A stretch of DNA of 64,000 nucleotides from JBAZTO01 sp041661865 (GTDB lineage: Bacteria; Planctomycetota; Phycisphaerae; SM23-33), in the NCBI GenBank assembly GCA_041661865.1, contig JBAZTO010000012.1, forward strand, positions 6,084 to 70,083, given 5' to 3'. Below, in pieces: positions 45,731 through 55,370 of the stretch. The first letter of the stretch is position 1. The number at the start of each line of letters is the position of its first letter. The notes beneath the pieces were generated by a model. It was given only the letters and a program-made list of their open reading frames with translations, searched no databases and had not been told where the DNA came from. The position numbers were made by a program, and so were the translations under genes.

Positions 45731-46209
45731 TTTCTTTCTCCTGCAATCATCGCTTCAGACTGCTTGGCCAGGTCGTCCACGCCGGCCAGGACGGCCGCCT
45801 GGGGCCGCCTCAGCGGACTAGGGCCCAGTTTGACAACTCGTTCGTGCATCTCGGTCGCGATCTGGGCAAAACGGGGCCCTTCGGCCGAGGAGAGGTTAAA
45901 CATCTCCAGTCGCGCGCCGCCCAGGCCGATCTCGTCCAACAGTTCCTTGGCCCGCTCGATCCGGCGTCGGGCACGCAGGTTGCCCTCAAGGAAGTGGCAG
46001 CCCCCTTCCAGGCAGCCGGCCACCAGGATGCCGTCGATCCCGCGCTCGAAGGCGGCCAGGACGTAGTTCACCTCGATCTTGCCGGTGCATGGGAAACGCA
46101 GCACCCGCACGCTGCTGGGATATTGCAGTCGCATCGATCCCGCCATGTCCGCGGCGGCATAGGCACAGTAGTGGCAACACAACGCCAGGATGACCGGTTC
46201 TTGTTCCAT
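45727..46209 (-). CDS. mvhD: MvhD-family 2Fe-2S electron-transfer subunit (copy 2)
   Basis: 160 residues, cysteine pattern LCCHYCAYAAAD, FPCTGKI and AGCLEGGCHF. It sits ten bases after the NuoG/HdrA fusion and overlaps metV, so it probably connects that HdrA to MetV. The C-terminus has an extra 20-residue Ala/Pro-rich tail. ATG 46209 begins the conserved sequence. Confidence 0.92.
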   Translation of the reverse strand: MEQEPVILALCCHYCAYAAADMAGSMRLQYPSSVRVLRFPCTGKIEVNYVLAAFERGIDGILVAGCLEGGCHFLEGNLRARRRIERAKELLDEIGLGGARLEMFNLSSAEGPRFAQIATEMHERVVKLGPSPLRRPQAAVLAGVDDLAKQSEAMIAGERK

Positions 46210-46219
46210 AGTCCGTTTC

Positions 46220-49200
46220 TTATCCCTTGGTCCAGCGAGGCCGGGCGACGCCCACCTGCTCGGGGTAGCTGGGCTGGGAGGCCAGCGTGCCCGCCAGGTC
46301 TCCGCCCAGCAGGCGCTCGATGGCTCCGAGAATCTGCGTATCAATGTAATTGCGTAGCGTGATCGCCTTGGCCGGGCACTCGGAGGTGCAACTGCCGCAT
46401 CCCATGCACACGGTGGGCTGGATCTGGGCCTTGTTGTCCTGCCCGACCTTGGGCGCCATGTACGGGCAGACATGCATGCAGGTCATGCACCCAACACACT
46501 TGTCGTTGTCGACGCAGGCGATCTGCGCCCCGACCGGCATGGCCTTGCGAGACAGGATCGACGCCGCGCGGGCGGCCACCGCGTTGGCCTGCGAGACGGC
46601 CTCGCCGATGAATTTGGGGGCATGGGCCGTACCGCACAGGAACAGGCCCTCGCTGGCGAAATCGACGGGGCGCAGCTTGACGTGCGCCTCCAGGAAGAAG
46701 CCGTCGGCGTTGAGGGGCACGCGGAGGAGGTCGGAAATCCCCTGCCGATCGGCCTGGCCGATGATCGGCGCAGCCAGGATCAGCAGGTCCGGCTTCATCA
46801 CCACGTCGCGGGCCAGGATCGAGTCCCGCACGGTCAGATCAATCGTGCCGTCGGCCCCCAGCGAGAACGCCGGCGGAGCCTCGGCCTCGAAGCGGATGAA
46901 CAACACGCCCGAGGCGCGGGCCTTCTGGTAGGCGATCTCGCGGAAGCCGTAGGTCCGCATGTCGCGATACAGCACGACGATCCGGGCATGCGGGTATTTC
47001 TCTCGCAGGCGGAGGGCGTTCTTCACCGCCGTCGTGCAGCAGACGCGGCTGCAATAAGGCCGATCATCATTCCTCTGCTCGACGCACTGGAGCATGACGA
47101 TCGTCGCACGTTCCGGCAGGTTCAATTCGTCGCGCCCCAGCCGCGAGGACAGTTCCATCTGCGTCAGAACGCGATCGCTCTGGCCATAGCCGAACGTGGT
47201 GGGCTTGCCCTCGGCTGCGCCCGTGGCGACAACGACCACGCCGTGCTCGACACTGCGTGCCTTGTCGCCGGTGACGATTTCCGACTTGAAGTCGCCCACG
47301 TGTCCCTCCACCTTCGTCACGCGCGACTTCAGGTAAACGGTGATGCGGGCGTGCCGCGTGACACGGTCGGCCAACTCGGCCAGGAATGCTCGGACATCCA
47401 GGCCGTCCAGCGTGTAGTACACATCCAGGGCCGTGCCGCCAAGGGCGGCGGTCTTCTCGACCAGATGCACGGGGAAGCCCTGCTCGGCCAGGGCCAACGC
47501 CGCCGTCATGCCGGCCACACCGCCGCCAATGACCACCGCCGATCCCTTGACCGGGACGGTTTCCTCGCTCAGGGGCATCAGGTTGGCCGTCCGCCCGACA
47601 GCCATGCGGACAAGGTCGGACGCCTTGCGGGTGGCGAGATCGGGCTTGCCCGAATGCACCCACGAGCACTGGTCGCGGATATTGGCCATTTCGAGCAGGT
47701 AGGGGTTGAGCCCGGCATCGCGGAGGGTGTCGCGGAAAATCGCCTCGTGGGTCCGCGGCGTGCAAGAGGCCACGATCACGCGGTTGAGCCGGTGCTCAAT
47801 GATCCTGTCCTTGATCGTATCCTGCGTGTCGTCGGCGCAGGTGTAGACGTTGTGCTCGGCCAGCACCACGCCAGGCAGTGCGCGGGTGCGGCGGACGACC
47901 TCCTCGACGTCGACCACCGAGGCGATGTTGCTGCCGCAGTGGCAGATGAACACACCGATGCGGGCCGGCTCGTCGGTAACGTCGCGCTGGGGCGGATAGG
48001 TCTTGGTGCGAACATTGGTGCCCCGGGCCGCAGCCAGCAGACTCATCGCCCTGGCGGCGGCGGCACTGGCCTGCATCACGGTGTCGGGGATGTCCTTGGG
48101 CTCCTGGAAGACTCCGCCGACAAACACACCTGCGCGGGAGGTGTCCAGCGGATGCAGTTCGTCGGTGCGGGCAAAGCCCCACTCGTTGAGCATAATGCCG
48201 AATCGCTCGGCCTGCTCGCGGAGGCTGGCACTGGGAGAGAGCCCCAGCGACAGGACCACCATGTCGAACTCGTTCTCCTGGCAACGGTTGTCCTCGTCGA
48301 TATACGTGATACGGAGGCCCGCCGTCGGGCGGACCTCGGCGACGGCCGCCGGTCGGCAGCGGATGTACCGGATGCCCAGTTCCTTCGCGCGGTTGTAATA
48401 GCGTTCAAAGTCCTTACCGAACGCCCGCATGTCCATATAGAAGATCGTGACGTCCAGTTCCAGCTCGTGCTCCTTGGCCATGATCGCCTCTTTCGTGGCG
48501 GCCATGCAGCAGACGGAGGAGCAGTAGGCCTGCTGGCGACTGGGGTCGCGCGAGCCGATGCACTGGATGAAAGCCAGTCGTTTGGGCGCCTTGTCGTCGG
48601 AGGGGCGTCGGATGTGCCCTGCCGTCGGACCCGAGGCGGATAGCAACCGCTCAAACTGCACGTTGCTGACCACGTTGGGCGTCATCGCAAAGCCGAACTC
48701 CATCCGCCGCGTCGCGTCAAAGGCCTGGAAACCGGGCGTCAACAGCACGGCCCCCACGTCCAGGTCCAGGGTCTGGCCCTGCTGGTCATAGTTGATCGCG
48801 CCGGCCTGGCAGACCTTGGAGCACAGGCCACAGGCGCCGGTCTTGAAGTGGACGCAGTTATCGCGGTCGATGGCCGGCACGCGCGGCGCGGCCTGCGGGT
48901 GGGCCATGTCGATGGACGGCCGGGCGCAAAGATACTGGTCGTGCGATGTCAGGTGCTGGTGCGGGCGGCGAGCCGTGATGCCGGCCAGGTCCACCGCGCC
49001 GGTCGGGCAGACCTTCACGCAGGCCCCGCAGGCCTGGCACTGGTCGGTCAGTTCACCGAAGGCGGTGCGTACCTTGCGGGCTGCCCCGCGTCCGAACATG
49101 CTGATCACCCCGCGCCCCATCATGTCCTTGCACACCCGAACGCACAGGCCGCACAGGACGCACTTGCCTTCCGAGCGGGACTCGAAGGCCGCGGCGGCGG

Positions 49201-49615
49201 CGACATCCATCTTGGCGGCAAACTCGGCCAGTTCCGTCGAGTCCGGGGCCTGCGCCAGCAGCAGTTGCACGACCGTGCGCCGGGCCTGGATAACCGCATC
49301 GCTGTTGGTGCGGACGGTGGTGGCCTCCTCGATCGGGTGGCTACAGGAGGCGACGAGCCTGGGCCCGCGCGGGCCGTCGATTTCGACCAGGCACACGCGG
49401 CAGGCGCCGTAGGGCGACAGGCCGCGGTAGTGGCAAAGCGTCGGAATGGCGATGCCCATCGCCCGCGCGGCGTCGAGAATGGTCGTGCCCGCGCTCACGG
49501 TCGATGCACGCCCGTCCACGGTTACGGTGACGCCCTGGCGATCAGAAATCACAGGGAACACGGATGTCACAGAGGACACAGAAGAAGGCATCGAAGTTGA
49601 GTTTTGAGTTTTCAT
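46220..49615 (-). CDS. NuoG-type 2Fe-2S/4Fe-4S N-terminus fused to HdrA lacking its first FAD segment
   Basis: 1131 residues. N-terminal plant-type 2Fe-2S domain (Cys61, 72, 75, 91), then 4Fe-4S sites at 152-162 and 193-203, as in NuoG/HydA/NfnA-type proteins. From about residue 254 it follows the double HdrA colinearly (CGLCSKVCQ, IQCIGSRDPS, FICHCGSNIASVVDV, ACTPRTHE-like SCTPRTHE, QCSWVHS, GGGVAGMTAAL, CVGCMTCMHVCP, CMGCGSCTSECP). The first HdrA segment, with its GxGxxG, is absent here and instead is found fused to the NuoE-like protein at 51642. The first 25 residues derive from a CACAGAG repeat, so the true start may be later. Confidence 0.92.
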   Translation of the reverse strand: MKTQNSTSMPSSVSSVTSVFPVISDRQGVTVTVDGRASTVSAGTTILDAARAMGIAIPTLCHYRGLSPYGACRVCLVEIDGPRGPRLVASCSHPIEEATTVRTNSDAVIQARRTVVQLLLAQAPDSTELAEFAAKMDVAAAAAFESRSEGKCVLCGLCVRVCKDMMGRGVISMFGRGAARKVRTAFGELTDQCQACGACVKVCPTGAVDLAGITARRPHQHLTSHDQYLCARPSIDMAHPQAAPRVPAIDRDNCVHFKTGACGLCSKVCQAGAINYDQQGQTLDLDVGAVLLTPGFQAFDATRRMEFGFAMTPNVVSNVQFERLLSASGPTAGHIRRPSDDKAPKRLAFIQCIGSRDPSRQQAYCSSVCCMAATKEAIMAKEHELELDVTIFYMDMRAFGKDFERYYNRAKELGIRYIRCRPAAVAEVRPTAGLRITYIDEDNRCQENEFDMVVLSLGLSPSASLREQAERFGIMLNEWGFARTDELHPLDTSRAGVFVGGVFQEPKDIPDTVMQASAAAARAMSLLAAARGTNVRTKTYPPQRDVTDEPARIGVFICHCGSNIASVVDVEEVVRRTRALPGVVLAEHNVYTCADDTQDTIKDRIIEHRLNRVIVASCTPRTHEAIFRDTLRDAGLNPYLLEMANIRDQCSWVHSGKPDLATRKASDLVRMAVGRTANLMPLSEETVPVKGSAVVIGGGVAGMTAALALAEQGFPVHLVEKTAALGGTALDVYYTLDGLDVRAFLAELADRVTRHARITVYLKSRVTKVEGHVGDFKSEIVTGDKARSVEHGVVVVATGAAEGKPTTFGYGQSDRVLTQMELSSRLGRDELNLPERATIVMLQCVEQRNDDRPYCSRVCCTTAVKNALRLREKYPHARIVVLYRDMRTYGFREIAYQKARASGVLFIRFEAEAPPAFSLGADGTIDLTVRDSILARDVVMKPDLLILAAPIIGQADRQGISDLLRVPLNADGFFLEAHVKLRPVDFASEGLFLCGTAHAPKFIGEAVSQANAVAARAASILSRKAMPVGAQIACVDNDKCVGCMTCMHVCPYMAPKVGQDNKAQIQPTVCMGCGSCTSECPAKAITLRNYIDTQILGAIERLLGGDLAGTLASQPSYPEQVGVARPRWTKG

Positions 49616-49655
49616 GCTTCTACTCTGTGATCTCCGTTTTCTTTGTGCTCTCTGT
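49552..49655. repeat. CACAGAG-type inverted repeat around a start codon
   Basis: Arms at about 49552-49590 and 49616-49655 are imperfectly complementary (TCACAGAGGACACAGAAG against CTTCTACTCTGTGATC and CTCTCTGTGA). The assigned ATG of the NuoG/HdrA fusion (49613-49615) lies in the loop. In RNA this could modulate translation. Same family as 35239-35310. Confidence 0.6.
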
Positions 49656-49716
49656 GATGGCTTCTTTCATTTCGTGCCTGCCCGGCCGGCAGGATTCCGG
49701 CAGAACCGCCCGGCCC

Positions 49717-51645
49717 TCAGGCCTGGGCCACTACCGCCTCCACGGGACAGACGCTTCGGCACGCTCCGCAGCGCGTGCAGGCGCCGCTGGCGATTTGATG
49801 GGGCGACTTGGCCTGGCCGCTGATGGCCTCGACGGCGCAAACTTTCTTGCACTGCCCGCAGCCGATGCAGGCCTCGGCGTCGATAACGAAGGTTGTCAGC
49901 TTCCGACACACACCCGCGGGGCACCTGCCTTGCACATGCGCCTCAAACTCGTCGCGGAAGTGCCGCAAGGCACTAAGCACGGGGTTGGGGGCCGTGCCGC
50001 CCAGACCACACAGCGAGGCCGACTTCACCGTCACCGCCAGGCGCTCGAGGGTCTCCACGTCGTCGCTCCGTGCCTTGCCGTCGCAGATCCGCGTCAGAAT
50101 CCGCAGCATCTGCTGGGTGCCCTCGCGGCACGGGGCACATTTGCCGCAGGACTCCTCGGCCGTGAAGGTCAGGAAGAACCGCGCCAAGTCCACCATGCAG
50201 GTGCTGGTGTCGATCACGATCATGCCGCCCGAACCCATCATCGAGCCGGCTTCGGCGAGTTTCTCGTAGTCCACGTTCAGGTCGAGCATCGCCGCCGGGA
50301 TGCAGCCGCCGGAGGGTCCGCCGGTCTGGACGGCCTTGATGGGCCTCTTGCCGGCCGCCCCGCCGCCGATGCGGTAGACCATCTCCCGTAGCGTGATGCC
50401 CAGGGGCACCTCCACCAGGCCGGTGTTCTTGACGGCCCCCACCAGCGAAAAGACCGTCGTGCCCCGGTTGCCCTGCTCGCCCCGCTGGGCGTACCATCCG
50501 GCGCCGCGAGCCAGGATGGGCCCGACGCTGGAGAGTGTCTTGACGTTGTTGATGACGGTGGGCTTGCCCCACAGCCCGGCGTTGGCTGGGTACGGCGGGC
50601 GGCTGCGCGGCTCACCGGACTGGCTTTCGATGGAGGCGATCAAGGCCGTCTCCTCGCCGCAGACAAACGCGCCGGCGCCCTTGCGGATCTCGACGGTCAG
50701 GTCAAAGCCGCTGCCGAAAATGTTCTGCCCAAGCAGGCCATGAGCCTGGGCCTGCGCGATGGCGTGCTGCATCGTGGACACTGCCAGCGGGTATTCGCTG
50801 CGGACATAGATGAACGCACGGCTAGCGCCGATGGCGGCGGCGCCGATGATCAGGCCCTCCAGCACCGCGTGGGGGTCGCCCTCCATGATGCTGCGGTCCA
50901 TGAACGCGCCCGGGTCGCCCTCGTCGGCATTGACGATGATGTACTTCTGGTCGGCCTGGCGCCGGCGGGCAAATTCCCACTTCCGCGCGGTGGGGAACCC
51001 CGCGCCGCCACGGCCTCGGAGCCCGGAGTCGAGCACTTCCTTGATGACCTGCTCGCCGGTCATCTGCGTCAGGGCCTTCATCGCGCCGCGGTAGGCCCCG
51101 CGGGCGATGGCCTCGGTCAGTGACATCGGGTCGATCGAGCCGCAGTTCCGCAGGATCACCCGCTGCTGCTGACCATAGAAGTCCAGCGATTTCCAAGTCG
51201 CCACCTTGCCCAGCCCGTTGGTCGACGGGGCGTAGGTGTGGACCTGGGCCATCGAAACGTTCTCTTCGCTCTCGAAACGGCACAGGGCCATTTCCGACGG
51301 CAGCGTACCCTTCTGGGCATACTGGGTCAGCACGTTGCGAACCTTCGCGGCCGTCATGCCGCCGAAGCTGACGCGCGGCCCGTTGGGAACCAGGAAGTCC
51401 ACCAACGGCTCCTGCTGGCAGAAGCCGATGCAGCCGGTCCGCGCGACCGTGGCGTCGAGTTTGAGTTCCTTGACGGCCTCGAGGGCCGCCGCCTCCACCT
51501 CCCGCGCACCGGCAGCGATGCCGCAACTGGCCGAGCCGATGAGGATTTTAAGCCCACGGGCGGGGTACAACGTGGCCGCGCCGACCGCGCCGAGCCGGTC
51601 GAGGTCCTCGGATGTGCCTATGCGGGTTTCGGGAGGAAGGCTCAT
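49717..51645 (-). CDS. nuoF: NuoF-like NADH-oxidising flavoprotein subunit
   Basis: 642 residues. N-terminal thioredoxin-like 2Fe-2S domain (SCGIAAGA, GCIGFCQQ), then the FMN/NADH core: GLRGRGGAGFPTARKW, NADEGDPGAFMDRS, GAGAFVCGEETALI; then the 4Fe-4S site ESCGKCAPCREG; and a C-terminal double 4Fe-4S ferredoxin (CIGCGQCKKVC, CTRCGACRSVCP). This layout is that of the NADH-binding subunit of bifurcating hydrogenases and related complexes. Its ATG overlaps the stop of a neighbouring gene by four bases: the NuoE-like gene (51642) is read first. It should feed NADH electrons into the HdrA subunits, or the reverse. Confidence 0.96.
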   Translation of the reverse strand: MSLPPETRIGTSEDLDRLGAVGAATLYPARGLKILIGSASCGIAAGAREVEAAALEAVKELKLDATVARTGCIGFCQQEPLVDFLVPNGPRVSFGGMTAAKVRNVLTQYAQKGTLPSEMALCRFESEENVSMAQVHTYAPSTNGLGKVATWKSLDFYGQQQRVILRNCGSIDPMSLTEAIARGAYRGAMKALTQMTGEQVIKEVLDSGLRGRGGAGFPTARKWEFARRRQADQKYIIVNADEGDPGAFMDRSIMEGDPHAVLEGLIIGAAAIGASRAFIYVRSEYPLAVSTMQHAIAQAQAHGLLGQNIFGSGFDLTVEIRKGAGAFVCGEETALIASIESQSGEPRSRPPYPANAGLWGKPTVINNVKTLSSVGPILARGAGWYAQRGEQGNRGTTVFSLVGAVKNTGLVEVPLGITLREMVYRIGGGAAGKRPIKAVQTGGPSGGCIPAAMLDLNVDYEKLAEAGSMMGSGGMIVIDTSTCMVDLARFFLTFTAEESCGKCAPCREGTQQMLRILTRICDGKARSDDVETLERLAVTVKSASLCGLGGTAPNPVLSALRHFRDEFEAHVQGRCPAGVCRKLTTFVIDAEACIGCGQCKKVCAVEAISGQAKSPHQIASGACTRCGACRSVCPVEAVVAQA

Positions 51646-52559
51646 TCAAATCGCTCCAGGATGGCCGACACCTTGTCCAGTTTCATCTTGCCGAAGGTCA
51701 CGCCGTCAATCCGCATGGCCGGGGCCAGGGCGCAGCACCCGATACATCGCACCGTGCGAAGCGTGAAGCGGCGATCCTTGTCCGTACCGCCCTCGCTGGG
51801 CACGCCGATCTCCTCGGCCAGCCGCTCCAGCAGCATGCCCGAGCCGCGCACGAAGCACGCGGTGCCCAGGCACACCTCGACGATGTGCCGGCCGACAGGC
51901 TCGAGGCTGAAAGAGTTGTAGAAGCTCGCCACGCGGAGGATTTCCGCCAGCGGCATGCCCAGCCGCTCCGCCAGGGCCTCCAGTGTCGCTCGCGGCAGGT
52001 AACCGCACTGATCGTTGATGTCCTGTAGAACCGGGATCAGCGACGATCCGTCGCCACCATGCCGCGCGAGGGATCCGTCCAACGTCGCTGCCTGCTCGGT
52101 GCTGGCGGGCATGCTCGGCCGGAACGGCTCGACCTCCTGGGGCACATTCCGCACCGGGCACTGCTCGATGCAGTCGCCACAGCCGGTACACTTGTCGGAC
52201 TCGACACTCCGCGGCCGAACCGCGACCTGGGCCTTGAAGTGCCCGGCCTCGCCATCGAGCTTGACGACGTCGGCCATGGTCAGCACTTCGATGTTCAGGT
52301 CCCGCATGCAGGCCACCAGCTTGGGCGAAATGGTGCAAGTGGCGCAGTCGCCGGTGGGAAACGTCTTGTCTAACCTCGCCATCGTGCCACCGATGGTCGG
52401 GCTCTGCTCGACCAGGTAGACGTGGAAGCCCGCGGCCGAGAGGTCCAGCGAAGCCTGGATTCCGGCAATGCCGGCCCCGCAGACCAGGACCGACCCGCTC
52501 GGGATCGCCTCGTCGCCATTGGGCGTTGTCTTGGCCGCCGAGCCATCACTGGCGATCAT
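51642..52559 (-). CDS. HdrA N-terminal FAD segment and ferredoxin fused to NuoE
   Basis: 305 residues. Residues 23-115 match the beginning of HdrA: GAGIAGIQASLDL, GGTMARLDKTFP and the Cys pair DCATCTISPKL. A 4Fe-4S motif CTGCGDCIEQCP (Cys124-134) follows, then a NuoE thioredoxin-like 2Fe-2S domain (about 165-305) with Cys230, 235, 272 and 276 (CLGTAC, CIGCC). The HdrA part stops where the HdrA part of the protein at 46220 begins, so the two together restore one HdrA. Coupled to nuoF by an ATGA overlap. Confidence 0.93.
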   Translation of the reverse strand: MIASDGSAAKTTPNGDEAIPSGSVLVCGAGIAGIQASLDLSAAGFHVYLVEQSPTIGGTMARLDKTFPTGDCATCTISPKLVACMRDLNIEVLTMADVVKLDGEAGHFKAQVAVRPRSVESDKCTGCGDCIEQCPVRNVPQEVEPFRPSMPASTEQAATLDGSLARHGGDGSSLIPVLQDINDQCGYLPRATLEALAERLGMPLAEILRVASFYNSFSLEPVGRHIVEVCLGTACFVRGSGMLLERLAEEIGVPSEGGTDKDRRFTLRTVRCIGCCALAPAMRIDGVTFGKMKLDKVSAILERFE

Positions 52560-52583
52560 GGGATTGTTCCTTCTTGAGCATCA

Positions 52584-55283
52584 TCATTCGCCGAGTCCTT
52601 CCTCTGCGTCCATCGCCTCCTGGGCCGCCGCGGCGCCTGCGGGCATCACCTTGCGGTAGATCTCGCCGGGACTCTTGAGTACGCCGTCGACCGTCAGCAG
52701 ATCCTCCTGGATGCGGATGCCCAGCAGCCGATGGTTTTCTTCGAGATAGGGGCGGATCAGCGTCCAGTCGGCCCCCGACAACGGGCGATAGGCCCCGCCG
52801 TTGAGTTGCTCGTTGACCAGCGTGTGGTGCGGATCGCGCACATAGACGGCCCCGCCCGAGGCCAGGCTCAGCAGGTTGCTGCCGGGGTAAGGCATGTCCA
52901 GAGGCACGAACCTGCCGCTGACGTCGGCCTTGAGCCCGTTGATGATCGCGAAGCCGCCGCCGGCCAACGGGTCGCCCGCCATGAACGACTCGGCCAGGTA
53001 ATCCAGGGCCGTGCCATTGATGACAACTCGGGGCCGGCCCACGGCATTGATCATCGGCCGGCCGGCCGCGTTGCCCATGACGTAGAAATCGCCGCCCTTG
53101 GCGCCGTAAAGGAACGTCTGGCCGACATCACCATGCACCACGAGCTTGCCTCGCTTGGCAATCTGGCAGAGCTGGTCTTGCGCGCAGCCATGCACGTGTA
53201 CCTCCAGGCCGTCCATGCCGGAACCCAGGTAGTCGCCGGGGTTGTCGTAGCAGTCCACGCGCAGGCCGACGGTGTCGGGCCCGAAGCCCACCGCGTGGAA
53301 CCGCGTGCCACGCGTGTTGTAATGCACCAGGCGCCGCCAGCCCAGACGATAGGCCTTGACCGCCAGCGTCGCGTCGCAGTCGGCCCCTTCGGCCGAGAAG
53401 CCGCGGGCGTCGATCAGCAGCGTCTTTTCTTCGCCGGAGGGCCCGCGCAGGGCCGCGCGAACATCCCATGTGACGCGGCACAGCGTCCGCCCGTTGCCAG
53501 CGGACTCGCACAGCGGCTGGGACTCGAAGATGCGTTCCAGCCCGCCGCGCAGGATCGTCAGCACCGAACTCCGCTTCTTGTCGCCGGTGGAATAGCAGCG
53601 GTCCACGCAGAGGGTCAGGGCCTCGATGCCCACCTGTGGCGCCGCCGCGGCTGAGGCCAGGGCCAACTGGTCAATGAACCGGCGGGTGTGATCGTAGTCC
53701 ATCTCGCCCAGGTACGAGCGGAAGTATTCGTACAGAGCTTCAGCGTCCTGGCCGGCCAGTGCAGACTCGATTGCAGAGCGATCGCCGTTGGAACCGGCCG
53801 ACGCAGCCACGGGCGCCGACAGGTCGCAATGCACCTGCCCTGGCGGCGTGCTCACGGGTTCGCCGAACTTGTTGGTGACGCATAGGCGATAGTCCTTGCT
53901 ATCGGGCGGGCCATCGCCGCTGGGGCCTGTGCCCGTCGGCTCGACAGTCATCAGGAACGCCCCGCCATCGGAACTGCTGCCGCCGCGGGCACTCCAGTAC
54001 TGGTCGGCCAACGGCGTGAAGCGGGCATCTTCCCTCGCCAGGCTCGCCAGCGTCGCATCGATGGCCTGCTTCTCCGAACAGACCAGCGCGACGGAGACCT
54101 CGCCCTCCTGCAACGCAAAGACCTGCGGGCGGAGCATGGCCGTGTCGGTGATGCCCAGAAGCTGGAAAGTTCTCTGCTCGGCCAGGCTGCGGGCGATGAT
54201 GAAGAACCAGGGCCCGTCGGGCGCCGCATGCATGTGGGCGGCCTGAATCTGTCGGTAAATGCGGCGTTTCTTGGCCGGCAGGCGATCAAAGTCCAACTCG
54301 GTCGTCGGCGCCAGCGCCTCGATGATGTACTCCAGGGGATAGCCGTAGGCTCGGCTCATCAAGTCGAACAGCAGCACCGAAACCTCGGTATCGGTGAGGA
54401 ACTGGCAGAACAAGTTGCGCTGGGCCAGGTACTCGCAGACCGAGTGATAGTTGGCAAAGTCGCCGTTGTGGACCAGGGCCTCGTTCATGCCGATGAACGG
54501 GTGCGCGCCACCGGGGTGCCAGACACGCCCACGCGTGGGGTAGCGCTGGTGGGCAATCCAGACATGGGCCCGCGTGGCCGACATGCAGTAGTATTCGACG
54601 GCCGCCTCGGCGTACGCGACGGCTTTCATAATGACCAGGTTCCGCGCGTGCGAAACAACAAACGCCCGCTTGTCGCCCAGGGAGGCGTAGAAATTCTTGT
54701 TCAGCTCGATGGAGTTCTGGAAGACCAGCTCGTCGGCCACCTCGCGCTGCGACAGGTGCGTCAGGCCCTTCTCGGTGGCGAAGCGGTCCAGCACGCCCGG
54801 TTTGACGCGGACAAAGTATCGCGCCACGTCGGGCGGCTTGATCTCCAGCAGCGGCACGTCGCGATAGTCGTCGACGGTGGGCACCAGCCCGCCCTGGTCG
54901 ACCTCGAACCACGGATGGACGTGGCGATCCTCGATCTCCTTGCGCGCGCTGGGGTCCAGGAGGGCCACCTGAAGAATGTAGTCTTCCTCGAGTACCTTAC
55001 GCGAGACACCCATGTCCTTCGGCACCAGGCCGCAGGCCGCGATTCCGCCGCCCTTGCCGTTACCGCGGTTTCGCATCTGGATGGAGGGCTCGAAGATGTG
55101 GCGCCCCCCCACCGGGATGGTGCAGGCAAAGCCGGTGACGCCGCAACCGCCCTCGGCCTCGGGGGACGGAATGAACATTTCGCCCTCCGGCCGCAGGGCC
55201 GCTCGCGCCCGAGTCAACGCATCGGCTTTCTTCAGGGCCTCATCTTGTGCATTCGGTCGATTCATGTTCGTCTTGCCGTTCAT
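52584..55283 (-). CDS. Glutamate-synthase-type glutamine amidotransferase (GltB1) fused to GXGXG domain (GltB3)
   Basis: 899 residues. The N-terminal half is a class II amidotransferase: GGCGVTGFA with Cys47 as probable nucleophile, TRAHVWIAHQRYPTRG, HPGGAHPFIGMNEALVHNGDFANY. The C-terminal part (about 640-880) is the beta-helical GXGXG domain of glutamate synthase (VHVHGCAQDQLC, GVGQ-like DVGQTFLYGAKGGDFYVMGNAAGRP). It would release ammonia from glutamine for the FMN subunit encoded upstream. A 46-residue leader before Cys47 fits removal as a propeptide, as in classical GltB. The central part is not familiar. Start codon uncertain; an ATG 18 bases downstream is possible. Confidence 0.9.
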   Translation of the reverse strand: MNGKTNMNRPNAQDEALKKADALTRARAALRPEGEMFIPSPEAEGGCGVTGFACTIPVGGRHIFEPSIQMRNRGNGKGGGIAACGLVPKDMGVSRKVLEEDYILQVALLDPSARKEIEDRHVHPWFEVDQGGLVPTVDDYRDVPLLEIKPPDVARYFVRVKPGVLDRFATEKGLTHLSQREVADELVFQNSIELNKNFYASLGDKRAFVVSHARNLVIMKAVAYAEAAVEYYCMSATRAHVWIAHQRYPTRGRVWHPGGAHPFIGMNEALVHNGDFANYHSVCEYLAQRNLFCQFLTDTEVSVLLFDLMSRAYGYPLEYIIEALAPTTELDFDRLPAKKRRIYRQIQAAHMHAAPDGPWFFIIARSLAEQRTFQLLGITDTAMLRPQVFALQEGEVSVALVCSEKQAIDATLASLAREDARFTPLADQYWSARGGSSSDGGAFLMTVEPTGTGPSGDGPPDSKDYRLCVTNKFGEPVSTPPGQVHCDLSAPVAASAGSNGDRSAIESALAGQDAEALYEYFRSYLGEMDYDHTRRFIDQLALASAAAAPQVGIEALTLCVDRCYSTGDKKRSSVLTILRGGLERIFESQPLCESAGNGRTLCRVTWDVRAALRGPSGEEKTLLIDARGFSAEGADCDATLAVKAYRLGWRRLVHYNTRGTRFHAVGFGPDTVGLRVDCYDNPGDYLGSGMDGLEVHVHGCAQDQLCQIAKRGKLVVHGDVGQTFLYGAKGGDFYVMGNAAGRPMINAVGRPRVVINGTALDYLAESFMAGDPLAGGGFAIINGLKADVSGRFVPLDMPYPGSNLLSLASGGAVYVRDPHHTLVNEQLNGGAYRPLSGADWTLIRPYLEENHRLLGIRIQEDLLTVDGVLKSPGEIYRKVMPAGAAAAQEAMDAEEGLGE

Positions 55284-55370
55284 ATTGCCGATTGCCGATT
55301 TTCAATTTGGGAATTGAAGAGAGCGATGTCGCGTTGGCTCCGCAATCTGCAATTGGCAATCTGCAATTCC
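55284..55370. repeat. Intergenic ATTGCCGATTGCC / GCAATCTGCAATT repeats
   Basis: The 87-base gap between two GltB genes holds short direct repeats (ATTGCCGATTGCCG near 55284-55300; CAATCTGCAATTGGCAATCTGCAATT near 55344-55370) that are partly complementary to each other. It is another dispersed non-coding element inside the operon. Confidence 0.5.

Noticed and set aside
46472..48643. 723-codon open frame on the plus strand
   Set aside because: Antisense to the NuoG/HdrA fusion, whose Fe-S and FAD motifs are unmistakable.
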